Below, one piece after another: positions 6,858 to 15,967 of a stretch of DNA of 42,513 bases. A model generated the notes under the pieces. It had not been told where the DNA came from. It saw nothing but the letters and a program-made list of their open reading frames with translations, and made no database searches. Every line of letters begins with the position of its first letter. The first letter of the stretch is position 1. A program made the translations under genes and the position numbers. The stretch is from Puniceicoccaceae bacterium (lineage in GTDB: Bacteria > Verrucomicrobiota > Verrucomicrobiia > Opitutales > Coraliomargaritaceae): contig JAKVCM010000031.1 of NCBI GenBank assembly GCA_022448605.1, positions 1 to 42,513 on the forward strand, written 5' to 3'.

Positions 6858-8672
6858 ATGAGTAAAGCTTTCGTATCCAATGGGCGTTCTTCACTTATAT
6901 CACTTGCGGTGGCTTGTGCCTTTTGCGTCTTACTAGGGCGATTATTCTATCTGCACGTTTGGAATCAAGCAGCTTTATTAGAACACGTTGAAGGTAACCG
7001 CAAAATGGTTAATGTCGTCGAGGCGCGCCGTGGCAACATTGTCGACACTCGCGGTAACCTTCTTGCGACCACACGCACCACCTACAATATAGGCATAGAC
7101 CCGCAGACTTTTAGAGATAGCGACCGCGTGAAATTGGCAGACCTCGCACGAATCCTTGATATACCGCAGCAAGAAATTGAGGCGAAGATTGACCGTAAGA
7201 CACGCAAAGTATCCGACGAGACAAAAGAAGTCCGGCTTATCCACTGGGCTGTGCTTGCCAAAGATGCAGACGAGGGCACATATGATGCAGTGAAGGCACT
7301 AGGCCTGCGTGCGGTTTACGGTAACCAAAGTCACGCTCGCGCTTACCCAGCCGCTCAACTAGCGGCGCATATTCTTGGCTACGTGAACAGGGAAGAAACA
7401 CCTGTCACTGGAATCGAGCGCTTCTTTGATTATTATTTGCGTGGACAAGACGGCTGGCGCGAAACCGAGCGCGATGGCAAACGCCACGAACTCGCACAGT
7501 TCCGCGAGCGGGAAGTAGAGCCATCCGACGGCCTTAATGTAGAACTCAGTATCGATCAAATGGTTCAGCACATTGTTGAAGCCGAGATCACACGAGTCGC
7601 CGAGGAGTTTAATCCAAAGGGCATCAGCATTATCGTTAGCCAGCCAGCCACGGGTGCAGTATTGGCAATGGCCAACTATCCGACTTACGATCCCAACGAA
7701 TTTTATAACACCAAGAAATACCCGATCGCTAATCAGCGTAACCGTGCGCTGACTGACGTATTCGAACCAGGTTCCACTTTCAAAATTGTGCCCGCTGCCG
7801 CAGCACTTAACGAGGGTATCGTCCATCCCGGTGACATGTTTCAGACAGGCGTAGCGCGGGTCAGCTATCAAGGCCGCACACTCAAGCTTCCTTCCGACCA
7901 CCGTAACTATGATAGCCTTTCCATGCACGATATTGTGGTCAAGTCGAGCAACCGCGGTGCCGCACATCTTGGCCTTATTTTAGGCGATCAACGTCTACAT
8001 GATTACTCAGCAGCTTTTGGTTTTGGCGAAAAGACAGGTTGCGATATTGGTGGCGAAATCACTGGCACGCTCCACGCTCCACGTAATTGGGATGGCTTGA
8101 CTATCACACGTCTTCCTATGGGGCATGCGATCAGCGCTACGCCTATGCAAGTGCACACTGCCATGTCAGTAATCGCCAACGATGGGGTGCTCATGGAGCC
8201 AATGCTAGCCAAGCGTATCTTCGATTCTAGTGGTCAAGATGTGGTCCGTTTTCAACCCAAAGCTAAACGCCGAGTGGTCTCAGCTGAAGTCGCCCAAACT
8301 GTGGCTAACATGCTTGCCGACGTCGTGGGTGATCAAGGCACAGCTCGCCGCGCTGCTATCGATAATTACAACATCGCAGGGAAGACAGGCACCACGCAGA
8401 AAATTGTCAATGGGCGTTATTCCAGTCAGCATCACGTTGCTTCGTTTAGTGGCTTTTTCCCGGCCGATAAACCGTCGTTAGTTATTACCATCGTCGTCGA
8501 CGAGCCGCAGTCTCAAGGCGTTGCTTATGGGGGTTATTTTGCAGCGCCTGCCTTTCGCAATATTGCTCAAGCTTGCATTGCCTATCTGGGCATCCGTCCT
8601 GCTCGGTCAGACGCCGCATTTGTAAACTTACAACCCTCAATTTATGATCGGTCTAGCAGAATTTCAAATTAG
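6858..8672 (+). CDS. ftsI: Peptidoglycan D,D-transpeptidase FtsI (class B PBP)
   Basis: Septal peptidoglycan cross-linking enzyme, partner of FtsW. 604 residues. It has a short cytoplasmic N-terminus, one membrane anchor near 13-34, and a pedestal domain beginning RRGNIVDTRGNLLATT. The transpeptidase domain has all three active-site motifs: S306-T-F-K309 (GSTFKIVPAAA), S363-S-N365 (KSSNRGAAHLG) and K509-T-G511 (AGKTGTTQK). There is no C-terminal PASTA domain, as expected outside Firmicutes/Actinobacteria. It starts 12 nt after the candidate small gene. An 85-nt space follows before murE. The murE frame remains open into the ftsI end, but no family residues occur there. Confidence 0.94.
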   Translation: MSKAFVSNGRSSLISLAVACAFCVLLGRLFYLHVWNQAALLEHVEGNRKMVNVVEARRGNIVDTRGNLLATTRTTYNIGIDPQTFRDSDRVKLADLARILDIPQQEIEAKIDRKTRKVSDETKEVRLIHWAVLAKDADEGTYDAVKALGLRAVYGNQSHARAYPAAQLAAHILGYVNREETPVTGIERFFDYYLRGQDGWRETERDGKRHELAQFREREVEPSDGLNVELSIDQMVQHIVEAEITRVAEEFNPKGISIIVSQPATGAVLAMANYPTYDPNEFYNTKKYPIANQRNRALTDVFEPGSTFKIVPAAAALNEGIVHPGDMFQTGVARVSYQGRTLKLPSDHRNYDSLSMHDIVVKSSNRGAAHLGLILGDQRLHDYSAAFGFGEKTGCDIGGEITGTLHAPRNWDGLTITRLPMGHAISATPMQVHTAMSVIANDGVLMEPMLAKRIFDSSGQDVVRFQPKAKRRVVSAEVAQTVANMLADVVGDQGTARRAAIDNYNIAGKTGTTQKIVNGRYSSQHHVASFSGFFPADKPSLVITIVVDEPQSQGVAYGGYFAAPAFRNIAQACIAYLGIRPARSDAAFVNLQPSIYDRSSRISN

Positions 8673-8757
8673 CACCTTACTCTCATCTGCCAGTTCAAGA
8701 CAATCTTACTCCCGCCGATTCGAACAAACTGCGTTCAGCGATCAAAAGAGATCACCT

Positions 8758-10230
8758 ATGAATCCCAATGTTAGTCATCTTCTTGCCTGCGTCGATACGA
8801 TTCGTTCCAAGCTCCTCGAGGATAGCGAAGTAACTTGTCTCATTACGGATAGTCGTCGCGTAGTACCAGGTGCTCTCTTCTTTGCCATTGGTGGTCTTCG
8901 AACTGATGGTAATCTCTTTGTTGAGGAAGCTGTTGATCGCGGCGCAGTGGCCATCATCACCGAGGAAGATCTCGGGCATCACTTTCCAATCGACTATATT
9001 CAAGTCGCTGATGTGCGTCAGACTTTGGCGCTTATTTCGCGCGAGTTTTACCATGCGCCCGATGTTAAACTTGGCGTTATGGGTATCACAGGTACCAATG
9101 GTAAGACAACTGTCTCCATGCTCACGCAGCATCTAATCGGTGGGCAAGATCAAGTTGGTTTGCTTGGTACCATTCGCTATGATTTGGGCAAGCGCACGCT
9201 ACCATCTTTTCGAACGACACCAGAATCGGTGGATGTCTACGCTTTACTCGCGCAGATGGTGGAGAACAATTGCACTGGAGCCGTGATTGAGGTGAGTTCC
9301 CACGGGATTGATCAGAAGCGTACTTACGGCCTAGACGTCGACGTGGCTGCGTTTTTGAATCTCACGCAGGATCATATCGATTATCATAAATCGATGGAGG
9401 CATATTTTGAGGTAAAGAAGCGTCTATTTACCGGCTCCATGGGACGCCAGCCGCGCAAAGCAATCATTAATATAGACTGCCCCTACGGTAAACGCCTATT
9501 CAGCGAACTGCCCAAGAGTGTCGAAGTTACTACCTTTGCAATTGAAACAGAGGCTACTTTTCGTGCAGAGAAAGTCGGTCTCTTTGCTGACCATACAGAG
9601 TTTCAACTCACTTGGCCCGAGGGTCAGATACAGGTCAACTCACCCCTGCTTGGTCGCTATAATGTGAGTAATCTATTGGCAGCACTCGCGATCGCTTATA
9701 CAAAAGGTCAGTGTATCAAAGCGACGCTAAGTTGCGCTGCTTCCTTTCCAGGTGTGCCCGGCCGCATGGAGCGGATTAATGAAGAGCAGCCATTTAATGT
9801 AATTGTCGATTATGCTCACACTGATGATGCGCTCACCCACGCATGCGCCATGTTGCGCGAGATAACAGCTGGCCGCCTAATTGTTGTTTTTGGCTGCGGT
9901 GGGGACCGAGACCGTACTAAGCGTGCGCCCATGCTGCGCGCTGCCATTGAGGGCGCTGACAAAGTTTTTGTCACTTCCGACAATCCTCGAGCTGAGCCGA
10001 TCGATCAAATATTCGCCGATATGCGTAAAGCTAAAAACAGTAAAAGCGCCCACTTTGTCAACGACCGCAAGCACGCTATCTCTCTTGCGTTAGATTCCGC
10101 AGAAGTAGGAGACTGCGTTTTAATCGCAGGGAAAGGCCACGAAGCTTTTCAAGAGTTTGACGGCACAGTGATTCCTTTTGATGATCGTCAAATAGCTCGT
10201 GATTTGATATGCCTTAAAGACTTTTCTTGA
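8758..10230 (+). CDS. murE: UDP-MurNAc-tripeptide ligase MurE (meso-diaminopimelate-adding type)
   Basis: Cytoplasmic ATP-dependent ligase that adds the third stem-peptide residue. I chose the ATG at 8758 (490 residues, the family norm); the open frame back to 8644 overlaps ftsI and adds 38 non-conserved residues. The N-terminal UDP-binding domain has ITDSRRVVPGALFFAI. The ATP P-loop is GITGTNGKTT with Lys116. SSHGIDQKRTYGLDVDVAAFLNLTQDHIDYH is in the central domain, including the usual carbamylated-Lys region at EVKKRLF. The motif D408-N-P-R411 is the one that selects meso-diaminopimelate over lysine, so the peptidoglycan is predicted to be of the mDAP type. Confidence 0.96.
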   Translation: MNPNVSHLLACVDTIRSKLLEDSEVTCLITDSRRVVPGALFFAIGGLRTDGNLFVEEAVDRGAVAIITEEDLGHHFPIDYIQVADVRQTLALISREFYHAPDVKLGVMGITGTNGKTTVSMLTQHLIGGQDQVGLLGTIRYDLGKRTLPSFRTTPESVDVYALLAQMVENNCTGAVIEVSSHGIDQKRTYGLDVDVAAFLNLTQDHIDYHKSMEAYFEVKKRLFTGSMGRQPRKAIINIDCPYGKRLFSELPKSVEVTTFAIETEATFRAEKVGLFADHTEFQLTWPEGQIQVNSPLLGRYNVSNLLAALAIAYTKGQCIKATLSCAASFPGVPGRMERINEEQPFNVIVDYAHTDDALTHACAMLREITAGRLIVVFGCGGDRDRTKRAPMLRAAIEGADKVFVTSDNPRAEPIDQIFADMRKAKNSKSAHFVNDRKHAISLALDSAEVGDCVLIAGKGHEAFQEFDGTVIPFDDRQIARDLICLKDFS

Positions 10231-10232
10231 TT

Positions 10233-11627
10233 ATGTCATCATTCGATCCACAAGACTTAGCCATTTGGACTGGTGGATCATGGTTTAACGAGCCGAAAGT
10301 AGCTATCGAAGGCCTGTGTTTTGATACGCGTCAAATCAAGCCTGGGCAATGCTTCATCGCATTAAAAATAAGTGCTCGCGATGGGCATGAATTTCTCGAA
10401 CAGGCCGCGAGAGGTGGGGCAGTGGCTGCGATCGTTGAAAATACTGAGCCAATTGCACTGCCTCAATTGAAAGTGAGCGACTCTCTAGTCGCCCTCGGAG
10501 CGATTGGAACAGCATTACGTTCAAAATTTTCAAAGCCTGTCATCGGTATTACTGGAAGTTGCGGCAAAACCTCGACCAAAGAAATGCTGCGCTGCTTACT
10601 CGGCGAAGACCGCACACATGCGACTGCGGGGAATTGGAACAATCGCATAGGTGTTCCTATGACACTTTCTGGGCTTGATTCAAACCAGCAAGACTTCGCT
10701 GTTATCGAAGCTGGTATCAATCAGCCTGATGAAATGGTGCAGCTTGGAGGAATGATTCAAGCCGACCTCAACGTGCTGACAAATATTGAAGCCGCCCACT
10801 TAGAACTACTGAGCAGCTTGGAAAACATCGCCTCCGAAAAATCGCTTTTAGCTGAACTCGCTAAACCAGGTTCGCCAATTATTCTACACGTCGATGCCTT
10901 GCGCTATAATGCTTATAAGAAGCTAGCACATCGTGCTATAGTATTACTGCCCGAAGGGGTCGTTGCTCCCGATTTACCATGCAAGCAGATCGTTCGCTAT
11001 AAAGTCTCAGAACAAATGGAGGATCTGGGAGCAACGCGAGCAGCGCAGGCATCTCAACAAGTCACCATTGACGGTCAAAACTACCCAATTGCAAGTCCTA
11101 GCGAAGGCATCGCGAGCAACACGGCGCTGGCTATCGTTGCAGCTAAATATCTGGGTATTGTTGAGTCAGATATCCGCAAACGCGTCGAAGCGTGGCGGCC
11201 TTCTGGTAATCGCGGATACCTTGAAACATTTAGAGAACAGACTTTTTATATCGATTGCTATAATGCCAATCCTTCGTCAATGGCCGATGCGCTGGATGCC
11301 TTTGACCGAAGCACGCCGCAAAATATTGCACGTTTTTATGTACTCGGTGCCATGGATGAACTCGGAACAACAGCTTCCGCCCACCACGAAGCCATCGGGC
11401 ACTTGCTAAAACTACGCCCGAAGGACCGCGCAGCCTTCGTCGGTTCCAAGGAGTTGACCAATGCCTACGCCTCAGCGATCTCACCACAACAGTGCATCTG
11501 CACGGACAGCGTAGAAAAAATTAAATCCACCATTGCTCAATTCCAAGGAGCTATCTTTCTCAAAGGTAGCCGCAACTATTCACTCGAAAAGCTACTACCC
11601 TCTATAAATTCAAACCTTAATTCCTAA
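10233..11627 (+). CDS. murF: UDP-MurNAc-tripeptide:D-Ala-D-Ala ligase MurF
   Basis: Adds the D-Ala-D-Ala dipeptide to complete the UDP-MurNAc-pentapeptide. Start taken as ATG 10233, 2 nt after the murE stop (464 residues); a TTG at 10227 would add two residues. N-terminal LCFDTRQIKPGQCFIALKISARDGHEF is the MurF substrate-binding region. The P-loop is GITGSCGKTSTKE with Lys112, followed by NWNNRIGVPMTL and EAGINQPDEM. The C-terminal domain has DCYNANPSSMADALDAF, a strong MurF signature. Tight spacing with murE and mraY indicates one transcription unit. Confidence 0.96.
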   Translation: MSSFDPQDLAIWTGGSWFNEPKVAIEGLCFDTRQIKPGQCFIALKISARDGHEFLEQAARGGAVAAIVENTEPIALPQLKVSDSLVALGAIGTALRSKFSKPVIGITGSCGKTSTKEMLRCLLGEDRTHATAGNWNNRIGVPMTLSGLDSNQQDFAVIEAGINQPDEMVQLGGMIQADLNVLTNIEAAHLELLSSLENIASEKSLLAELAKPGSPIILHVDALRYNAYKKLAHRAIVLLPEGVVAPDLPCKQIVRYKVSEQMEDLGATRAAQASQQVTIDGQNYPIASPSEGIASNTALAIVAAKYLGIVESDIRKRVEAWRPSGNRGYLETFREQTFYIDCYNANPSSMADALDAFDRSTPQNIARFYVLGAMDELGTTASAHHEAIGHLLKLRPKDRAAFVGSKELTNAYASAISPQQCICTDSVEKIKSTIAQFQGAIFLKGSRNYSLEKLLPSINSNLNS

Positions 11628-11636
11628 TTCCACGCA

Positions 11637-12740
11637 ATGCTATCTTATCTGGCAGAATTTGAAAATATCTTTGGTCCATTTCGACTTTTCCGTTATCTAA
11701 CATTACGCGCCGCTTTTGCTGGTCTAAGCGCGATGAGCATCGGTTTTATCCTAGGTCCGTGGATTTTTGCCAAACTCTGGCAACTTCGCGCTAAGCAAGC
11801 CTTTCGGGGCGAGGACGAAGTCGGGAAACTATACGTACTCCACGCAAGTAAAGCGCAAACGCCAACAATGGGAGGCCTTATGATTTGCGTATCAGTCATC
11901 GGTAGCGCTTTGCTGTGGGCTCGTCCCAACGTCTATGTCTACACTGCGCTTATCATCTATCTCGGCCTCACCGTGATTGGCTTTCTCGACGACTATCTCA
12001 AAGTCTCTAAAGCCAGCAGCAAAGGTCTATCTGGACGGTGGAAGCTGCTAGGACAAGCTTTACTAACTGTCATCGCCTTAGTTTGCCTGCTTAGTGTACC
12101 CGAATCAGCTTCTAAGATGCGCGAATTATGGGTGCCATTTTACAAAGATGTGGTCATCTCGGAAATGTCACTTTTCCTTCTCGCGCCATTTCTTTTCTTA
12201 ATCCTTTCGGGTTCGAGCAATGCGATTAATCTAACCGACGGTATCGATGGTCTGGCTATCGGTTGTACTGTCACGGTCGCACTTGCCTACGCGATCATGG
12301 CTTACGTGGCGGGTAATGTTATCATTTCGGAATACCTTTTTATTAGTTACATCCCCGGTGTGGGCGAACTCGCTGTAGTTTGCGCCGCATTGCTGGGGGC
12401 GAGCCTTTCCTTCCTATGGTATAACTCTCATCCTGCTGAGGTTTTTATGGGGGACACTGGTTCGCTTGCACTCGGCGGACTCATTGGGATGATCGCTTTC
12501 ATGGTGCATCAACCGCTCACTTTGATCATCGTTGGTGGTATCTTTGTGATGGAAGCGAGTTCAGTGATTCTCCAAGTGGGTTCTTTTAAATTGCGTGGTG
12601 GTAAACGCATTTTCCGCATGTCGCCTGTTCACCACCACTTTGAGCTCAAGGGCTGGCATGAGAACAAGGTCGTCATCCGGTTTTGGATTCTTTCGCTCAT
12701 TTTCGCTATGGCTGGATTGGCAACTCTGAAACTTCGCTAG
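11637..12740 (+). CDS. mraY: Phospho-N-acetylmuramoyl-pentapeptide-transferase MraY
   Basis: Integral membrane enzyme that makes lipid I from UDP-MurNAc-pentapeptide and undecaprenyl phosphate. 367 residues with about ten membrane helices. Diagnostic motifs are KAQTPTMGGLMI (about 74-85), FLDDYLKVSK with the DD pair, SNAINLTDGIDGLAIG, FMGDTGSLALGG, and the C-terminal SPVHHHFELKGWHENKVVIRFW with the HHH cluster. It is the last gene of the cluster here: only 139 bp separate it from the convergent proA, and murD, ftsW, murG and murC do not follow. I see no strong intrinsic terminator in that gap. Confidence 0.97.
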   Translation: MLSYLAEFENIFGPFRLFRYLTLRAAFAGLSAMSIGFILGPWIFAKLWQLRAKQAFRGEDEVGKLYVLHASKAQTPTMGGLMICVSVIGSALLWARPNVYVYTALIIYLGLTVIGFLDDYLKVSKASSKGLSGRWKLLGQALLTVIALVCLLSVPESASKMRELWVPFYKDVVISEMSLFLLAPFLFLILSGSSNAINLTDGIDGLAIGCTVTVALAYAIMAYVAGNVIISEYLFISYIPGVGELAVVCAALLGASLSFLWYNSHPAEVFMGDTGSLALGGLIGMIAFMVHQPLTLIIVGGIFVMEASSVILQVGSFKLRGGKRIFRMSPVHHHFELKGWHENKVVIRFWILSLIFAMAGLATLKLR

Positions 12741-12748
12741 AACAGACT

Positions 12749-12859
12749 TCAAAAAGCAGACTGCAAAATTTTGACTTTGCGATGTGGTATCTCTTCGGTG
12801 GGCCTTAGAATCGCCCCCATACGGATGATGCCATCTCGGTGTTGCATAATGAAGCCCAT
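12749..12859 (-). other. Short open frame, possible gene remnant, between mraY and proA
   Basis: 36 codons from an ATG (complement 12857-12859) to a TGA. The frame is open a little further upstream, to just after the proA stop. The peptide (ending RKVKILQSAF, with RMGAILRPTEEIPH inside) has a protein-like composition but matches nothing I recognise and has no clear ribosome binding site. It occupies most of the gap at the end of the dcw cluster. It could be a C-terminal remnant of a lost gene or chance. Confidence 0.2.
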
Positions 12860-12879
12860 GGGGTAATCATCGAGCTTAT

Positions 12880-14151
12880 TTAGCGAGTTTCACCGGTGCC
12901 ATGGAGGAGGTATTTATAAGTACATAGTTCATTTAGACCCATGGGTCCCCGTGCATGTAGGCGGTCGGTGGAGATGCCGATTTCGGCACCTAGGCCAAAC
13001 TCAAAACCGTCAGAAAATCGGGTCGAAGCGTTATGAAATACGGCGGCTGAGTCGACCGAGGTGAGGAAATTGTGTGCGGCGGAAGTATCTGCCGTCACGA
13101 TACTATCGGTATGTCCGGAGCTGTTGGCATTGATCAAATCGATAGCAGCCTTTAAGTCAGGTACGATTGCAATGGCGATGATCAAGTCCGTGTATTCGGT
13201 CGCGAAGTCCTCGGGCAAGGCATTAACGAGGGGTAGGCCGCTGGCAGCAAGGAGGGCTTTGGCATGGGAATCGACGCGCAACTCGACGCCACGGTCGTGC
13301 AGTGCTTTGGCGAGCTGGGGCAGTTGTGCGGCGGCATCTTGATGGACAATTAGATTCTCGGCAGCGTTACAAACGCTGGGGCGCTGGCACTTTGAGTTGA
13401 TAAGAATTTCCTCGGCCATTTCGGCATCGGCTGTGGCATCTATGTAAACAGAGCAGACGCCTGTATAGTGCTTGATCACAGGAATACGGCTATTCTCCAC
13501 AGTAAAGCGGATGAGGCTCTCGCCTCCGCGGGGAATGATACAGTGAATGGTATCGTCTTGTTTGAGCAGTACCTTTAGTGCGGCGCGGTCCGTCGTGGGT
13601 ATAAATTGGACTGCGTCTGGGTGGATGCCGTTGGCGCGGAGGGCGTCTTGGACGATTCCCGCCAGTTTCATATTGCTGTGAAAGGCCTCCTTGCCGCCTC
13701 TTAAGATGGAGGCGTTGCCCGACTTCACGCACAGAACAGCGCAATCCACGGTGACATTAGGCCTGGATTCATAAATGATTCCGATTACGCCCATGGGCAC
13801 GCGGACCTTGCGTAGGTCGAAACCCTTTGGGGGAGCGAGGTGCTCAATTTCGATGCCAACGGGATCGGGCAAGGCGGCGACTTGGCGCACGCCCTCGGCC
13901 ATAGCGGCAATACGCTCAGGCGTTAAGGTGAGTCGCTCTGTCATGGGCGCAGAGAGGTCGAGGCTTTTGGCTGCTTCGAGATCGTGCGTATTGGCTTCTA
14001 TTATGGCATCGATCTGCGTAAGGAGCTGCTCTGCCAGATCGAGAAGGAAGTTATTTTTCGTCTCCGTGGGAAGCGCAGCCAGTTCGAGTGAGGCTATACG
14101 GGCGCGCTTTGAGATATCGACGACGAGTTCGGTGATTTGGTTGTTGGTCAT
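12880..14151 (-). CDS. proA: Gamma-glutamyl phosphate reductase
   Basis: Second step of proline biosynthesis: NADPH-dependent reduction of gamma-glutamyl phosphate to glutamate semialdehyde. 423 residues, typical. An aldehyde-dehydrogenase-fold protein with [21 protein letters not shown] (about 118-138), [15 protein letters not shown], and the catalytic-Cys segment [15 protein letters not shown]-terminal [31 protein letters not shown] is highly characteristic. proB is not adjacent. The gene lies 33 nt downstream of a PfkB-family kinase gene on the same strand, so the two are probably co-transcribed, although no metabolic link is obvious. Confidence 0.97.
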   Translation of the reverse strand: MTNNQITELVVDISKRARIASLELAALPTETKNNFLLDLAEQLLTQIDAIIEANTHDLEAAKSLDLSAPMTERLTLTPERIAAMAEGVRQVAALPDPVGIEIEHLAPPKGFDLRKVRVPMGVIGIIYESRPNVTVDCAVLCVKSGNASILRGGKEAFHSNMKLAGIVQDALRANGIHPDAVQFIPTTDRAALKVLLKQDDTIHCIIPRGGESLIRFTVENSRIPVIKHYTGVCSVYIDATADAEMAEEILINSKCQRPSVCNAAENLIVHQDAAAQLPQLAKALHDRGVELRVDSHAKALLAASGLPLVNALPEDFATEYTDLIIAIAIVPDLKAAIDLINANSSGHTDSIVTADTSAAHNFLTSVDSAAVFHNASTRFSDGFEFGLGAEIGISTDRLHARGPMGLNELCTYKYLLHGTGETR

Positions 14152-14184
14152 GTGGTGCTGGACTCCAATCAGTGAGTAATTTTG

Positions 14185-15165
14185 TTAAATGTTAGCTAGT
14201 ATATCTTGCCAGATATTTTCAGGAAGGACGCTGCCTTGTACTTGAACCACGGCAGCCCCTAATATGGAGCCGAGTTTGGCGCAATCAGCAAGTGAGCGTT
14301 TTTGTGACCAAGCGAAAAGGAAGCCAGCTGCCCAAAGATCGCCCGCACCAGTGGTGTCGATTACGTGAGCGGCGCGTATGGGCTCGATTTTTTCAACTAT
14401 GCCAGCGTGTGCGACGAAGGAGCCTTGGGCGCCAACTTTGACAGCGACAATATCGCAGAGCTCGGAGAGTTGGAGTGCGATGGCAGCATAATCACCTTTG
14501 ATACCAGTGTAAGCGCCGCCTTCCTCTTCGTTGGCAAAAACGATGTCGACGAAGTCCCTCAATAGGACAGGGAGGATTGATTTGGTGGCATTGACCACTT
14601 CAAAGCTAGCGAGGTCGAGGCTGATGGTACAGCCTGCCTCCCTAGCGGATTCGAGCACGCGGCGCATGAGGGCTTCGTTAAAGAGAAGGTATCCTTCAAT
14701 GTGGGCATGGGCGCAGCCAGCGAAATCAGAAACGGATATTTCTTCGGGAGCGAGAGTCATGGCTGCGCCCAGATCGGTGCGCATAGTGCGTTCCCCGTCG
14801 GGAGTGACGAGGGAGAGACAGCGGCCATTGGGCACATTGCCGATTTTGAAGCGCGAGGCATCGCCGCCGAGCTTGGAAAAGCTTTCGCGGTAGAAGTCAC
14901 CCTCTGCGCAGTTGCCAGTCTTGCCTAAAAAGCTGGTGGAGGCACCCATACGTGTGAGGGCGAAGAGTGTGTTGCCTGCCGAGCCGCCGGGCGCAACAAT
15001 GGCCGCTTTTGGGAGGCTAGCGATCAAGCTGGCTATGGTAGGCGCATCGACGAGCTCCATCCCACCTTTATCGCCATCCATTTGGGCGACGAATGATTCT
15101 TCTACTAGGGCGATGGCGTCAACGATAGGACTGCCAACACCGATGAGGGAGAGGCTATTGTGCAT
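14185..15165 (-). CDS. PfkB-family carbohydrate/nucleoside kinase (adenosine-kinase-like)
   Basis: 326-residue ribokinase-fold kinase. PfkB signature 1 is at about 59-74 ([16 protein letters not shown]) and signature 2, [15 protein letters not shown], at 270-284 with catalytic base Asp276 and the GAG anion hole. The N-terminal [13 protein letters not shown] and the [10 protein letters not shown] segment (131-140) resemble the adenosine kinase/sugar kinase subgroup found in many bacteria. The substrate cannot be fixed from sequence; adenosine, inosine, or a sugar such as fructose or ribose are all possible. It is first in a probable two-gene unit with proA. The nearest upstream gene on the same strand is separated by an intrinsic terminator. 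Confidence 0.85.
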   Translation of the reverse strand: MHNSLSLIGVGSPIVDAIALVEESFVAQMDGDKGGMELVDAPTIASLIASLPKAAIVAPGGSAGNTLFALTRMGASTSFLGKTGNCAEGDFYRESFSKLGGDASRFKIGNVPNGRCLSLVTPDGERTMRTDLGAAMTLAPEEISVSDFAGCAHAHIEGYLLFNEALMRRVLESAREAGCTISLDLASFEVVNATKSILPVLLRDFVDIVFANEEEGGAYTGIKGDYAAIALQLSELCDIVAVKVGAQGSFVAHAGIVEKIEPIRAAHVIDTTGAGDLWAAGFLFAWSQKRSLADCAKLGSILGAAVVQVQGSVLPENIWQDILANI

Positions 15166-15289
15166 ACTTATTAATTAAGGATGAGGGTTTTGTATCTTGA
15201 GTTGTAGCCGAAAGCAAGTGCTGTTGGATATTTAAACCTGCGCTGGCTTCGACTTAAAATCCTTTGCTCTCAGTCACAATGTTATGATA

Positions 15290-15327
15290 CTAAAATAAAA
15301 AACCGCCGCTCGAGGTGGAGGGGCGGT
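15290..15327 (-). terminator. Rho-independent terminator after the small lipoprotein gene
   Basis: On the minus strand ACCGCC (15327-15322) and GGCGGT (15307-15302) form a 6-bp GC-rich stem with a 14-nt loop, followed directly by TTTTTTATTTT. It lies 26 nt beyond the stop of the lipoprotein gene and before the pfkB gene, separating the two transcription units. Confidence 0.8.
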
Positions 15328-15352
15328 CTGTTGGTCGCTGTGGTTGGCGCAA

Positions 15353-15751
15353 CTACAGTGCATCGCGAATGCGAGCATAAATCACTTGTGACTCGGCGAG
15401 ATTACCGAGATTGCCTACGCGGATTCGGATTTCGGATTGTTCTGCGACTTCAGGGTCAGTCTGCTGACTAATACGTACCGTAATTTTATCGTCACCGACT
15501 TTGCGGCAGTAGATTGAAATAGCGGTGTCTTTATGCAGCTCACCTGTTCGGAAGTAGCCCAAATCATCAATTTCACGGATAGCTTTCTTAAAAATTTCAC
15601 CTATCGGAGCGTCGATAGGTGCGTAGAAGAAGCCAGCACGGTATTCGGCGATCTGTTCTTGCCCAGTTAGAGGGTCGATAGCGACCGGAGTGGTGCAGCC
15701 TGTAAAAATGCTAGCACAAATTGCGAGGAGTGTGATGAGTGTTACTTTCAT
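15353..15751 (-). CDS. Small lipoprotein, DUF3568-like
   Basis: 132 residues starting at the ATG whose complement is 15749-15751. The N-terminus MKVTLITLLAICASIFTGC is a lipoprotein signal peptide with Cys19 as the acylation site (lipobox FTGC, slightly atypical at -3). The rest is a small alpha/beta domain: FKKAIREIDDLGYF, ISIYCRKVGDDKITVRI, then EIRIRVGNLGNLAESQVIYARI. This last motif resembles the IRVGxxGDxxxSxxI signature of DUF3568, a family of short lipoproteins that I associate mainly with Verrucomicrobia and related phyla. Function unknown. No clear ribosome binding site precedes this start, and the frame stays open 57 codons further upstream (see the next entry). A strong terminator follows. 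Confidence 0.75.
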   Translation of the reverse strand: MKVTLITLLAICASIFTGCTTPVAIDPLTGQEQIAEYRAGFFYAPIDAPIGEIFKKAIREIDDLGYFRTGELHKDTAISIYCRKVGDDKITVRISQQTDPEVAEQSEIRIRVGNLGNLAESQVIYARIRDAL

Positions 15752-15967
15752 AATTTGTATACAATTGTTGGATTTTTCCGATATTACAATCTCATAAGAA
15801 TACACGATTTCGTTTTCATCGAGAAAAGCAAGCCTTCCATCGCGTTGTAGTAAAATTTTATGGCCAATTTTTGGCTGAACCTGCTCTCCGAGATGGAAAG
15901 TCTTACCACTGATGATGACCATACTGTGCTCTCACTTACACGGGTCGTTGATCTGGATTTTGGTCAT
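15752..15967 (-). other. In-frame upstream reading frame interrupted by one TGA, leading into the lipoprotein gene
   Basis: An ATG at complement 15965-15967 has an excellent ribosome binding site (AGGGG, 6 nt spacing) but reads only 11 codons (MTKIQINDPCK) before TGA at 15934-15932. Four codons later, in the same frame, an ATG (complement 15920-15922) opens 57 codons that run without a stop straight into the lipoprotein start. The 57-codon stretch looks protein-like (HLGEQVQPKIGHKILLQRDG, LAFLDENEIVYSYEIVISEK). Possible readings: a leader peptide, a nonsense-broken small gene, or TGA readthrough. Evidence does not decide. Confidence 0.4.

Noticed and set aside
8644..8757. N-terminal extension of MurE overlapping ftsI
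   Set aside because: MurE length and conserved N-terminus fit the ATG at 8758; the extra 38 residues show no family similarity.
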